Positions 41,369 to 50,616 of a DNA stretch of 64,000 bases are shown here, piece by piece. Position numbers and translations under genes: made by a program. Numbering within the stretch: the first letter of the stretch is position 1; each line of letters begins with the position of its first letter. Where the stretch lies: positions 1,240,001-1,304,000 of the forward strand of contig NZ_JAUSYB010000001.1 in assembly GCF_030816505.1 (NCBI RefSeq). Direction: 5' to 3'. The notes beneath the pieces were generated by a model that was not told the DNA's origin, searched no databases, and saw only the letters and a list, made by a program, of their open reading frames with translations. Origin of the DNA: Microbacterium sp. W4I20. Its GTDB lineage: Bacteria > Actinomycetota > Actinomycetes > Actinomycetales > Microbacteriaceae.

Positions 41369-42604
41369 ATGAGCACCGAAGCCTCCCCCTTCCCCGGCGA
41401 GCGCGTCTCGTCTTACGACATCACCGGCCGTCAGGACAGCGACTACTACGCCGTCTTCACCGACATCCCCGCGGCCGACCGCGAAGCGTGGGACCGCGCG
41501 AAGGCCTACATCGAAGAGGTCGGCCCGCAGATGGCGGATGCCTGGGACCGGGCCGAGTACCCGCTCGAGGCCGCAAGACGCATGGGTGAGATGGACCTGG
41601 TCGTCGACGGCATCGAGCACCCCGCACTCACGCACCTCTCCCCTCTGGCCGCCGGACTCGTGAACATGGAGATCTCCCGAGGCGACGGCTCCCTCGGCAC
41701 GATCCTCGCCGTGCAGGGCGGACTCGCGCTGCGCACGCTGGCGCTCTTCGGCTCACCCGCCCAACAGGAGAAGTGGCTCACCGCCCTTGCCGACGGCTCC
41801 GTCCTCGGCTCCTTCGCGCTCACCGAGCCCGACCACGGCTCGGACTCGGTCTCGCTCGAGACCGTCGCCCGTCGCGATGGAGACAGTTGGATCATCCGCG
41901 GTGCGAAGAAGTGGATCGGCAACGGCGCCTCGGGCGGGATCACGTTCGTGTGGGCCCGCGTGGATGACGAGTCGGCCGACGAGCACGGCGCCGTGCGGTG
42001 CTTCCTCGTCGAGCAGGACACCCCCGGGTACACCGGCTCGGTCATCACCGGGAAGGCCTCGCTGCGCGCCATCCACCAGGCGCACATCCGGCTCGACGGC
42101 GTGCGTGTGCCCCTCGATGCCGTTCTTCCCGGGGCGAAGAGCTTCCGCGACGCCTCGACCGTGCTCTACGCGACCCGCTCGGGCGTCGCCTGGTCGGCCC
42201 TCGGACACGCGACCGCCTGCTACGAGGCCTCCCTCGCCTACGCGAAGGCGCGCATCCAGTTCGGGAAGCCGCTGGCGAAGTTCCAGATGGTGCAGGAACG
42301 CCTGACCCACATGCTCGAAGACCTCACCGCGATGCAGCTCTACTGCCGCCGGATGGCCGACCTCGAGACGGCGGGTGAGCTGCGTCCGACCCAGGCGTCA
42401 CTGGCGAAATTCCACAACACCCGCGCCGCACGCCGGGTCGCGTCGATCGCCCGCGATCTGCTCGGCGGCAACGGCATCCTGCTCGAGAACGGCGTCATGC
42501 AGCACATGGCCGACATCGAGGCGATACACACCTACGAGGGCACCGAGAGCGTGCAGGCGCTGCTGCTGGGCCGCGACATCACCGGGATGAGCGCGTTCGC
42601 CTGA
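41369..42604 (+). CDS. Acyl-CoA dehydrogenase, glutaryl-CoA dehydrogenase-like
   Basis: This 411-residue flavoenzyme has the three acyl-CoA dehydrogenase domains. Motifs include FALTEPDHGSDS (FAD/substrate site), KKWIGNGA and RDLLGGNGIL. The C-terminal YEGTESVQALLLGRDITGMSAF carries a Glu at the catalytic-base position used by glutaryl-CoA dehydrogenases. It may act on glutaryl-CoA or a short branched acyl-CoA. AAGGAG lies 6 nt upstream of ATG 41369. Its stop codon abuts the convergent gene's stop. Confidence 0.85.
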   Translation: MSTEASPFPGERVSSYDITGRQDSDYYAVFTDIPAADREAWDRAKAYIEEVGPQMADAWDRAEYPLEAARRMGEMDLVVDGIEHPALTHLSPLAAGLVNMEISRGDGSLGTILAVQGGLALRTLALFGSPAQQEKWLTALADGSVLGSFALTEPDHGSDSVSLETVARRDGDSWIIRGAKKWIGNGASGGITFVWARVDDESADEHGAVRCFLVEQDTPGYTGSVITGKASLRAIHQAHIRLDGVRVPLDAVLPGAKSFRDASTVLYATRSGVAWSALGHATACYEASLAYAKARIQFGKPLAKFQMVQERLTHMLEDLTAMQLYCRRMADLETAGELRPTQASLAKFHNTRAARRVASIARDLLGGNGILLENGVMQHMADIEAIHTYEGTESVQALLLGRDITGMSAFA

Positions 42605-43090
42605 TCAGCTGCAGCCGCAGGCGCCGGCGGGCGTCTTCACCATGAAGCACACGTCGCAGGTGCCGTAGTCGCGCTCCGTCACGGGCGTCGGAGGACGCTC
42701 GCCGCGAGGTGCGGAGACACGAGGCGTGGTCGTGCGCTTCGGCTTGGGCTGGGCGATCGGCATGAACTCGGTCGGGTGGTTGACGTAGAAGTACGGCGCC
42801 CGACCCTCGCTCGGCTGCAGACGCAACGGCGTCGCGCCGATGACGAGACGCTCGTCCTCGGTGAAGCCGTTCGTGTAGGTACGACCGATGTGCAGGGGCG
42901 CGCCTTCGCCGCGGCGGATCGCCTCGATGTAGCGACCGCGGTCGATGTAGGAGCTGATGCCGATCGCGTCTACGAGCGCCGTGATGAACGCGTAGTTGGA
43001 GACGTCGATGCGGTGCGCGCGCAGCGCTTCGTTGAGCGAACGGTATGGACGGGAGGTGCCTGCGGGCGTCGGCCCCTGAACTTCTTTCAT
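42605..43090 (-). CDS. Conserved-looking protein with a C-x2-C / C-x-C tail, function unknown
   Basis: This 161-residue protein has an N-terminal helical part (RSLNEALRAHRIDVSNYAFITALVDAIGI), a central basic linker and a Cys-rich end (CDVCFMVKTPAGACGCS). The four Cys could bind a metal. I do not recognise the family. ATG 43090 has GGAG only 3 nt upstream, so the GTG at 43120 remains possible. TGA codons of this gene and the convergent acyl-CoA dehydrogenase gene are directly adjacent. Confidence 0.6.
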   Translation of the reverse strand: MKEVQGPTPAGTSRPYRSLNEALRAHRIDVSNYAFITALVDAIGISSYIDRGRYIEAIRRGEGAPLHIGRTYTNGFTEDERLVIGATPLRLQPSEGRAPYFYVNHPTEFMPIAQPKPKRTTTPRVSAPRGERPPTPVTERDYGTCDVCFMVKTPAGACGCS

Positions 43091-43161
43091 CCTCTCCAGG
43101 ATCGCACGTCTGGAGCGCACCTTCGACCGCTTCTGTCCCGCGCGCGTGCAAGACTGGCGTC

Positions 43162-44613
43162 ATGGCACGGGCGACGGTCATCGGTTCCGGTCCCAACGGA
43201 CTCGCTGCCGCTGTCGCGCTCGCGCGCGGCGGCTATGAGGTGCGGGTGCTCGAGGCGGCGGAGACGGCCGGTGGCGGGGTGCGCACGCACGAGTCGACCC
43301 TGCCGGGCTTCCGCCACGACGTCTGCTCGGCCGTCCACCCTGCGGCCTTCGCCTCGCCGTTCCTCCGGGCCTTCGGGCTCGCCGAGCGCATCGAATGGAT
43401 CCACCCGGAGATCTCCTACGCGCATCCGCTCGACGGCGGCCGCGCGGCGATCGCCTGGCGCGACATCGAACGCACCGCCGCAGCCCTCGGCGTGGACGAG
43501 CGGGCGTGGTTGTCGCGGGTGCGCCCGTTGAGCTCGCACATGGACGGGCTCGCCGACTTCACCGGCAACCAGCTGCTGCGCATCCCCCGGGACCCGATCA
43601 CCGCGGTCCGCTATGCGATCCGGATGCTGGACCAGGGCACTCCGCTCGCCGCCCAGGCCTTCCTCACCGACGAGGCCGCGGCGTTGATGTCGGGTGTCGT
43701 CGCGCACGCCAACTCGCCGCAGCCGACGCTCGCGGGCGCCGCCGCAGGACTGCTGCTCGCCTCGCTGGCTCACGCGGGCGGCTGGCCGTATCCGCGCGGC
43801 GGGTCTCAGCGGATCGCCGACACGATGATCGCCGACCTCGAGGCCCACGGCGGGAGCATCGAGACCGGCGTTCGGGCGACGGATCTCGACGAGCTGGACT
43901 GGGGCGATGCTGCGCGCGGCGACATCCTCGTGCTCAACACCTCGCCGCGGCTCGCGCTGACCCACCCGGACGTGCCGTCGGGATATGCCCGGAGTATCAG
44001 GGCGTACCGATACGGCCCGGGGGCGGCGAAGGTGGACTTCGCACTCGACGGACCGATCCCCTGGGCGAACCCTGAGGTGGCGAAGGCACCGACCGTGCAC
44101 CTCGGCGGCACCAGGGCCGAGATCTGGGCGAGCGAGAACGCCGTCGCGGCCGGACGGGTGAGCGATCGACCCTACGTGCTGGCGGTGCAGCCGTCGGTGC
44201 TCGACGCGACGCGTGCGCCCGAGGGCAAGGCGGTGCTGTGGGCGTACATCCACGTACCGAACGGATCGGAGCTCGACCCGACCGAGCTCATCACCGCACA
44301 GGTGGATCGCTTCGCGCCCGGCTTCCGCGACCGCATCCTCGCCCACCACGCCGTCCCCGCGTCGTCGCGAGAGGCGATCAACCCGGCCGAGATCGGCGGC
44401 GACATCTCCGGCGGCGTGTTCGACATCCGTCAGGCGCTCCGTCGTCCTGTCCTTTCGCCGTCGCCCTGGCGCACGCCGATGCGCGGGGTCTATCTCGCCT
44501 CGGCCTCGACCCCGCCCGGGCCCGCGGTCAACGGCATGGCGGGATGGCACGCGGCCCGCACGGCTCTGCGCGATGCGGGTCGACCCGCCGAGCTCGACGA
44601 CCTGTTCGGCTGA
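43162..44613 (+). CDS. FAD-dependent oxidoreductase, phytoene desaturase-like
   Basis: This 483-residue protein begins with the dinucleotide-binding fold VIGSGPNGLAAAVALARGGYEVRVLEA (residues 5-31) and has the motif GGGVRTHESTLPGFRHDVCSAVHP shared with CrtI/phytoene-desaturase-like proteins (PDH family). The C-terminal ASASTPPGPAVNGMAGWHAA closes the FAD site. No carotenoid genes are nearby, so the substrate is unknown. An AAGACT hexamer, 6 nt before ATG 43162, is a weak leaderless -10. Confidence 0.82.
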   Translation: MARATVIGSGPNGLAAAVALARGGYEVRVLEAAETAGGGVRTHESTLPGFRHDVCSAVHPAAFASPFLRAFGLAERIEWIHPEISYAHPLDGGRAAIAWRDIERTAAALGVDERAWLSRVRPLSSHMDGLADFTGNQLLRIPRDPITAVRYAIRMLDQGTPLAAQAFLTDEAAALMSGVVAHANSPQPTLAGAAAGLLLASLAHAGGWPYPRGGSQRIADTMIADLEAHGGSIETGVRATDLDELDWGDAARGDILVLNTSPRLALTHPDVPSGYARSIRAYRYGPGAAKVDFALDGPIPWANPEVAKAPTVHLGGTRAEIWASENAVAAGRVSDRPYVLAVQPSVLDATRAPEGKAVLWAYIHVPNGSELDPTELITAQVDRFAPGFRDRILAHHAVPASSREAINPAEIGGDISGGVFDIRQALRRPVLSPSPWRTPMRGVYLASASTPPGPAVNGMAGWHAARTALRDAGRPAELDDLFG

Positions 44614-44659
44614 CCCGGCGCCCCTTCCGCGACGGGTCGCCCGCGGCCAGGATGGGAGC

Positions 44660-45703
44660 ATGCGCTACGACATCCCCGCCCCGATGCTCGCGAAGGCCAC
44701 GCCGTCGGTGCCCGACCCGGCGAAGACGTCCGGCGGGCTGCTGTTCGAGCCGAAGTGGGACGGCTTCCGCGGACTCATCGCGTGGGACGGCGAGACGGTC
44801 GAGATCGGTTCCCGCGGCGCGAAGCCGCTCACCCGCTACTTCCCCGAGTTGGTCGAGGCGATTCCCGAGCTGCTGCCGGGCCCGTGCCTCCTCGACGGCG
44901 AGATCGTGGTCGCGACCGGGCCCGAAGGCGCGCAGCGCCTCGACTGGGAGGCACTCAGCCAGCGCATCCACCCGGCGGCTTCACGCGTCGCCAAGCTCGC
45001 GGCGGAGACACCGGCCATGTTCATCGCGTTCGACCTGCTCGCCGACGGCGACGACGACCTGCTCTCGGAGTCGTTCGAGACCCGGCGCGCCCGGCTCGAG
45101 TCGGTGATGGAGGGTGTCGAACACCCCTTGCACATCACCCGCACCACCAGGGATCGCGATGCGGCGGTCCGGTGGCTCGCGGAGTTCGAGGGCGCGGGTC
45201 TCGACGGCGTGGTCGCGAAGCCGCTCGACCAGCCGTACGCGCCCGGCAAGCGCACCCTGTTCAAGATCAAGCATGCCCGCACCGCCGACGTCGTCGCGCT
45301 CGGCTACCGCATCCACAAGTCCGGTTCCGGGGTGGGCTCGTTGCTCGTGGGGCTCTACGACGACGACGGGACTCTGCGCCAGGTCGGCGGGGTCGCGGCG
45401 TGGAGTGACGTGATGCGCCAGCGACTCGTCGAGGAACTCGCACCGCTCGTGGAGCGCGACGAGAGCGGTGGCGCCGTGACCGGCGAGAGCGAGCGGTCGC
45501 GATTCGCCGGATCGAAGGACACCTCGTTCGTGCGGCTGCGGCCCGAGCGCGTGCTCGAGGTCCGGTACGACCAGCTCGAGGGCGATCGGTTCCGACACAC
45601 CGTGCAGTTCGATCGATGGCGTCCCGACCGCGACGCCCGCTCGTGCACGTACGACCAGCTCGACACCGTCGCCGGCTACGACCTCGCCGACGTCTTGGCG
45701 TAA
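44660..45703 (+). CDS. ATP-dependent DNA ligase, LigC type
   Basis: This 347-residue ligase has the adenylation motif EPKWDGFRG with the nucleophilic Lys (about residue 32). Other nucleotidyltransferase motifs are LLDGEIVV, FIAFDLLADGDDD, GLDGVVAKPL and FKIKHART. An OB-fold domain forms the C-terminus. It is the size of the short LigC enzymes of Actinobacteria. It lies convergent to the LigD polymerase gene, with only 6 bp between stops, suggesting a shared role in break or gap repair. No Ku gene is in the window. Confidence 0.88.
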   Translation: MRYDIPAPMLAKATPSVPDPAKTSGGLLFEPKWDGFRGLIAWDGETVEIGSRGAKPLTRYFPELVEAIPELLPGPCLLDGEIVVATGPEGAQRLDWEALSQRIHPAASRVAKLAAETPAMFIAFDLLADGDDDLLSESFETRRARLESVMEGVEHPLHITRTTRDRDAAVRWLAEFEGAGLDGVVAKPLDQPYAPGKRTLFKIKHARTADVVALGYRIHKSGSGVGSLLVGLYDDDGTLRQVGGVAAWSDVMRQRLVEELAPLVERDESGGAVTGESERSRFAGSKDTSFVRLRPERVLEVRYDQLEGDRFRHTVQFDRWRPDRDARSCTYDQLDTVAGYDLADVLA

Positions 45704-45709
45704 GGGGCC

Positions 45710-46780
45710 TCAGTCGTCGACGGCGTTGCCGTCGGCATCCCAGTTCTCGGCGACCTTCTTGCTCGGCTGAACGCGCGGCGGCTCCCCCGGCATCTTCGGG
45801 AACTCGGGCGGGAACGGCAGCTCCCCCAGGCCGTTCTCCTTGTCGCGCTCCCACCACTCGAGCAGTGTGTCGATGCGACCGGGCGACTTCTGCATGTCCG
45901 CCCACGGATCGCCGGCCTCGGCGAGGCGCTGCGGGATGCTGCGCACGGTGAACATCGTCGGGTCGAGGTCGTCCAGCTCCTCCCACTGCACGGGCGTCGA
46001 CACCGTCGCCCCGGGCAGTGCCCGCGGACTGTACGCACCGGCCATGGTCCGGTCACGGTTGGCCTGGTTGAAGTCGACGAAGATCCGCTCCCCTCGCTCC
46101 TCCTTCCACCAGTTCGTGGTCACCTGCTCCGGCATCCGTCGCTCCAGCTCGCGGCCCGCCGCGATCACGGCGTGCCGCACATCGAGGAACTCGTGCGTCG
46201 GCTCGATCGGCGCGAAGATGTGCAGGCCGCGGTTGCCGCTGGTCTTCGCGAAGGCCTCCAGCCCTGCCTCCTTCAGCACCTCGCGCAGCGCATGAGCGGC
46301 CGTCACTGCATCCGCGAAGTCCGTGCCCGGCTGTGGATCGAGGTCGATGCGCAACTCGACCGGGTTGTCGGGATCCGTGGCCAGCGACGCCCAGGGGTGG
46401 AACACGATCGTGTTCATCTGCACGGCCCAGACGATGGCGCTCGTGCGGTTGAGCACGATCTGCGGATGCTGGCGACCACTGTTGTAGGTCATCATCTCGG
46501 CGTCGACGAAGTCGGGAGTGCCCTTGGGCGGGTTCTTCGAGAAGAACCCCTCCTTGCGCGGCTCTCCCGCCGCCTCGATGCCGTCGCGGAAGCGCTCGAG
46601 CGACACCGCCCTGTTGCCGTTCGCGGACAGGAACGGGGTGGAGACGAGCTGCACATACTCTGCCAGCTCTGCCTTGGTGATGCCGAGGTCCGGCCACACC
46701 ACCCGGTTCGGGCTGGAGAGAGCGACCTCGCGCTCTCCATCGGAATCGGCGACGGTCAGGGTCACGCGTTCGGAGGCCAT
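45710..46780 (-). CDS. Stand-alone LigD polymerase (PolDom) / primase-like protein
   Basis: This 356-residue protein matches the LigD polymerase domain. It has NPDRVVWP-like SSPNRVVWPDLGITKAEL, KNPPKGTPDFV, the catalytic metal pair in RIDLDPQPG, and KTSGNRGLHIFAPI with the third catalytic region FVDFNQANRDRTMA. It lacks ligase and nuclease domains; the ligase is encoded convergently. The start ATG 46780 is supported by a leaderless -10 box. Confidence 0.9.
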   Translation of the reverse strand: MASERVTLTVADSDGEREVALSSPNRVVWPDLGITKAELAEYVQLVSTPFLSANGNRAVSLERFRDGIEAAGEPRKEGFFSKNPPKGTPDFVDAEMMTYNSGRQHPQIVLNRTSAIVWAVQMNTIVFHPWASLATDPDNPVELRIDLDPQPGTDFADAVTAAHALREVLKEAGLEAFAKTSGNRGLHIFAPIEPTHEFLDVRHAVIAAGRELERRMPEQVTTNWWKEERGERIFVDFNQANRDRTMAGAYSPRALPGATVSTPVQWEELDDLDPTMFTVRSIPQRLAEAGDPWADMQKSPGRIDTLLEWWERDKENGLGELPFPPEFPKMPGEPPRVQPSKKVAENWDADGNAVDD

Positions 46781-46786
46781 GCTCCG

Positions 46787-46792
46787 ACCCTA
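46787..46792 (-). promoter_or_regulatory. Leaderless -10 box TAGGGT
   Basis: On the minus strand TAGGGT is followed by exactly 6 nt (CGGAGC) and the ATG at 46780. Confidence 0.55.
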
Positions 46793-46820
46793 GAGCGCAC
46801 GCCTGCGGCGCGGAAGCCTC

Positions 46821-47951
46821 TCAGTCGCTGAGATCGACGGCCAGCACCAGCACCGGTGCGAGCGCGTCCCGCTCGACCACGATCGACGGCCCGGCGGAGT
46901 CGACGATCACGCCGGCCATCTCCGGGTGGGTGGAGATCACCTTCGCCAGTTGCTCCGGCTCGAAAGGAAGCGGGCGATCGCCGCGCCCGAGCGCGAGCAC
47001 CTCGAGCGGGTGCGAGAAGAGCTGCAGGAACCGCCTGCCGTCCGTCGTCTGGGCCTCGGCGATACCGACCTGCCCGTTGCCGTTGCCGTCGTTCACGGCG
47101 ACCCACATGCGTTTGTTCGCGAGCGCCTCGCCGACCTTCACGGTCGAATCCTGCTCGCGCGGTGCGGCGAGGATGCTCTTGACCGTCATCTCGAGATCGG
47201 CCTGGTCGAGCGTCTTCTGCAGCAGCTCGGTGGGGAACACGACACGATTCGGTGCGGAGGCGTTGTCGATGATCAGACCGGCGAAGTCTCCTGTGACGAC
47301 CTGCTGCAGAACAGACGTGACCGGTTGCGCGACCGCCGAGGTCGCGGTCGGGTCGTCATCCAGCTTCACCGAATCGCGCACGGCACCCGCCGAGCTGAAC
47401 GCGAGCATGAACTGCCGCTCGCCGTCACGGACCACCGCGACCGCCAGCGGCTTGCCCTCGGCGATCTGCGCGCGGGCGTCGCCGACCACGCGGATGTACA
47501 GGTGCCCCTGAAGCGCCTGCCGCATCACGCCGAGCAGCTGCTCGTTCGTCGCACCGGCCTCGACCTCTTTGAGGGCCTCGCGCAGCAGGACGTTGTCCTT
47601 CATGCCGGTGACGGTCTCGGTCTGCTCAGGAGGAAGGAGCGGAGCGAGGGGAAGCCGCCGGTCGACGGGCGTCGCGAGCTGCGGGCTCGTGCGCTGCTGC
47701 TCTGCGGGGCGCGGGGCGGGAGCTGCCGGTGCGGCCTCGGGGTCCGGGAGGGCGACCTCGGGTCCGGCATCGGCGCCCACGCCTCGGAACGCCTGCACCG
47801 AGATGCCGATGGAGGGAGCGGCGGTGTCCGGCTGGTCGGCCGTCGCGCTCGCATCGGTTTCCGTCGGAGTGCTCGACTCGGACTCGGGGGCGTCTGCTGC
47901 CGGGGCGACGGCATCGTCGCTGGACTTCTTGCGGCGGGAGAAGAGGGCCAT
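46821..47951 (-). CDS. SseB family protein
   Basis: This 376-residue protein has an acidic, Ala/Pro-rich N-terminal region of about 110 residues and then what look like two SseB-type modules. The first runs over about residues 118-235 (LREALKEVEAG ... VTGDFAGLIIDN) and the second over about 245-375 (MWVAVNDGNG ... STHPEMAGVIVDSAGP). SseB domains occur in proteins of uncertain function, including type III secretion-related ones; nothing here suggests secretion. A TAGGCT box lies 7 nt before ATG 47951, so the mRNA is probably leaderless or nearly so. Confidence 0.75.
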   Translation of the reverse strand: MALFSRRKKSSDDAVAPAADAPESESSTPTETDASATADQPDTAAPSIGISVQAFRGVGADAGPEVALPDPEAAPAAPAPRPAEQQRTSPQLATPVDRRLPLAPLLPPEQTETVTGMKDNVLLREALKEVEAGATNEQLLGVMRQALQGHLYIRVVGDARAQIAEGKPLAVAVVRDGERQFMLAFSSAGAVRDSVKLDDDPTATSAVAQPVTSVLQQVVTGDFAGLIIDNASAPNRVVFPTELLQKTLDQADLEMTVKSILAAPREQDSTVKVGEALANKRMWVAVNDGNGNGQVGIAEAQTTDGRRFLQLFSHPLEVLALGRGDRPLPFEPEQLAKVISTHPEMAGVIVDSAGPSIVVERDALAPVLVLAVDLSD

Positions 47952-48025
47952 ATCAGCCAGCCTAACCCGGTCGGGCGGGCACGACGCGCGGACCCCGTGC
48001 CAGGATGCGCGGGGCCGAAGCCGGA

Positions 48026-50500
48026 CTAGATCTTCTCGATCGGTGCGACCTTGATGAGGAGCTTCTTCTGCCCCGCACTGTCGAACCGCACGTGGGCGAT
48101 GCGCTTCGCACCCTCGCCGGTCACGGCATCTACACGGCCCTCGCCGAAGTCGGAGTGCCGGATGCGGTCGCCCGCGGTCAGCTCGAGATCGCCGTTGTCG
48201 CGCATCTTGGCCGTGACGCGATTGGGGAACTTGTCCATCGCCGTCGACAGGGGCTTGAGCGAGTCCCTGCCCGGCAGCGCCTTGACGCCGAACCGGTCAT
48301 TCGACCCCGAGCCCGATCCCGAGCCGCCGTACCCGCCGCCACGACGCGCGTTCAGCGCGCGCGACTGCATGCCGCCTCGGGAGTTCACGTCTCCGGGCGA
48401 CTGCCGCCAGTCGATCAGTCCGGCCGGGATCTCCTGCAGGAACCGACTGGGCATGGCGACCGTGACCTCGCCGAACTGGGCCCGGGTCATCGCCAGAGAG
48501 AGGTGCAGACGCTTGCGGGCGCGGGTGATCCCGACGTAGAACAGTCGCCGCTCCTCCTGCGGGCCACCCGGCTCCCCCGCCGAGATGCGGTGCGGGATGA
48601 GGTCTTCCTCGACGCCGGTCACGAACACCGCGTCGTATTCGAGGCCCTTGGCGGTATGCATCGTCATCAGCGAGACGGTTCCGGACTCGTCGTCGAGGTC
48701 GTCGGCATCCGACACGAGGGCGACCTCGGTGAGGAAGTCGACGATCGTGCCCTCCGGGTTGTTGCGTGCGAAGTCGCGGGCGACGGCGACGAACTCGTCG
48801 AGGTTCTCGACGCGCGCCTCGTCCTGCGGATCGCGGCTGGCGCGGAGCGCGTCGAGGTAGCCGCTCTTGGAGAGCAGCAGACTCAACCCGTCGGCGACGG
48901 TGGTGGGTGCAGGAAGCTCTCCGGATGCCGGGAGCATGATCGCCGTGGCCTCGGCGAGGACGGTGTCGAGGTGTGCGATCGCCGCCTGGATCTTCGGTCC
49001 GAACCCGAGCTGCGAGGAGTTCGCGAGGGCATCTCGGAAGGTGATGTCGTGCTCTTCCGCGAACCGTGCGATCGCAGTCTCGGTGACATCGCCGATGCCG
49101 CGGCGCGGCTTGTTCAGGATGCGCCGCACCGACATCTCGTCAGCCGGATTGGCGACGGCCACGAGATACGCGAGGGCGTCCTTGATCTCGGCGCGCTCGT
49201 AGAACTTCGTGCCGCCCATGATCTTGTACGGCACGGCGGACCGGATGAAGATCTCCTCGAGCGCACGGGACTGCGAGTTCGTGCGGTAGAAGACGGCCAT
49301 CTCGGAGTACGGCATGCCCGCACGGCGCAGCGCGTCGATCTCGTCGGCCACGAACTGGGCCTCGTCGTGCTGCGAGTAGCCGGTGAAGCCGATGATGGCG
49401 TCGCCGTCGCCCTTGTCGCTCCAGAGTTTCTTGTCCTTGCGATCGAAGTTGTTGCCGATCACGGCGTTCGCCGCAGACAGGATGTTCTGGGTGGAGCGGT
49501 AGTTCTGCTCGAGCAGCACCACGCGCGCGCCGGGGAAGTCGCGCTCGAACTCGCTGATGTTACGGATGTCGGCCCCGCGGAAGGCATAGATCGACTGGTC
49601 GGAGTCACCGACGACCGTGAGCGAGGCGCCACCTTCATCGGCACCCGCCGTCGAGGGCTCCGGCTCGAAGATCATCATGCCGTTCGAGGCATACGGGTCG
49701 GCACCCTGGCCCGACACGGGCCGAGTGAGCTCATGGATCAGTGCATACTGGGCGTGGTTGGTGTCCTGGTACTCATCGACCAGGATGTGCCGGAACCGGC
49801 GGCGATAGGTGTCGGCGACCTGCGGGAAGGCTCGGAACAGGTAGACCGTCTGTCCGATCAGGTCGTCGAAGTCGAAGGCATTGGCCTTCCGCAGTTGGCG
49901 CTGGTAGTCGGCGAAGAGCTCGACGAATTTGCGCTCCACCGGGTCGCTCATGTTGGCCTGGCGCGCGTAGGACTCAGCGTCGGAGAGCTCGTTCTTCAGC
50001 TTCGAGATTCGCCCCATCACCGAGGCCGGGGTGAGTCCGTACGCGTCGGCCTCATGCTCTTTCACCAACCGCTTGAGGAGAGCACGGGTGTCGCCCGAGT
50101 CATAGATGGTGAACGACTTCGTGAAACCGAACTGCTCCGCCTCGCGGCGCAGGATGCGCACGCATGCCGAGTGGAACGTCGAGATCCACATGCCGCGCGC
50201 CGCGTCGCCGATGAGCCCGGCGACCCGCTCGCGCATCTCGCCGGCCGCCTTGTTGGTGAAGGTGATCGCGAGGATCTGGCTCGGCCAGGCCTCGCGGCCT
50301 CGCAGCAGCGACGCGATGCGCCGGGTGAGCACGCTCGTCTTGCCCGATCCGGCGCCCGCGACGATGAGCAGTGCGGGTCCGCGATAAGTGACGGCCTCGA
50401 GCTGCTGCGGGTTCAATCCGGCGAGGAGGTCGTCCTGTCCCTCGGCCCCAGGAGAGCGGGGGCCGACGGTTCCGGGAACGATGAGAGGGGCTTCGGTCAT
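48026..50500 (-). CDS. pcrA: ATP-dependent DNA helicase PcrA/UvrD
   Basis: This 824-residue SF1A 3'-5' helicase has LNPQQLEAVTYRGPALLIVAGAGSGKTSVL (Q motif and Walker A, split by residues about 28-57), VDEYQDTNHAQ (Walker B), VVGDSDQSIYAFRGAD and TMHTAKGLEYDAVF. The C-terminal end has the basic, RNA-polymerase-interacting type tail of PcrA (GDRIRHSDFGEGRVDAVTG). It acts in repair and replication restart. A TAGACT box lies 9 nt before ATG 50500. Confidence 0.93.
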   Translation of the reverse strand: MTEAPLIVPGTVGPRSPGAEGQDDLLAGLNPQQLEAVTYRGPALLIVAGAGSGKTSVLTRRIASLLRGREAWPSQILAITFTNKAAGEMRERVAGLIGDAARGMWISTFHSACVRILRREAEQFGFTKSFTIYDSGDTRALLKRLVKEHEADAYGLTPASVMGRISKLKNELSDAESYARQANMSDPVERKFVELFADYQRQLRKANAFDFDDLIGQTVYLFRAFPQVADTYRRRFRHILVDEYQDTNHAQYALIHELTRPVSGQGADPYASNGMMIFEPEPSTAGADEGGASLTVVGDSDQSIYAFRGADIRNISEFERDFPGARVVLLEQNYRSTQNILSAANAVIGNNFDRKDKKLWSDKGDGDAIIGFTGYSQHDEAQFVADEIDALRRAGMPYSEMAVFYRTNSQSRALEEIFIRSAVPYKIMGGTKFYERAEIKDALAYLVAVANPADEMSVRRILNKPRRGIGDVTETAIARFAEEHDITFRDALANSSQLGFGPKIQAAIAHLDTVLAEATAIMLPASGELPAPTTVADGLSLLLSKSGYLDALRASRDPQDEARVENLDEFVAVARDFARNNPEGTIVDFLTEVALVSDADDLDDESGTVSLMTMHTAKGLEYDAVFVTGVEEDLIPHRISAGEPGGPQEERRLFYVGITRARKRLHLSLAMTRAQFGEVTVAMPSRFLQEIPAGLIDWRQSPGDVNSRGGMQSRALNARRGGGYGGSGSGSGSNDRFGVKALPGRDSLKPLSTAMDKFPNRVTAKMRDNGDLELTAGDRIRHSDFGEGRVDAVTGEGAKRIAHVRFDSAGQKKLLIKVAPIEKI

Positions 50501-50565
50501 GGCCTTATGAGTCTAAGCGTCGGCTCCGACACTGCGGCACGGGCACAGGAGCCGAGGGCGTGAGA

Positions 50566-50600
50566 AGAGGGGCGCGCGGCAGGCAGCCGCGCGCCCCTCT
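50566..50600 (-). terminator. Terminator hairpin after the lamin-tail protein gene
   Basis: A perfect 15-bp stem (AGAGGGGCGCGCGGC and its complement) with loop AGGCA lies 16 bp past the stop and separates the gene from pcrA. Confidence 0.75.
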
Positions 50601-50616
50601 CTCAGCAACAGTCGGA

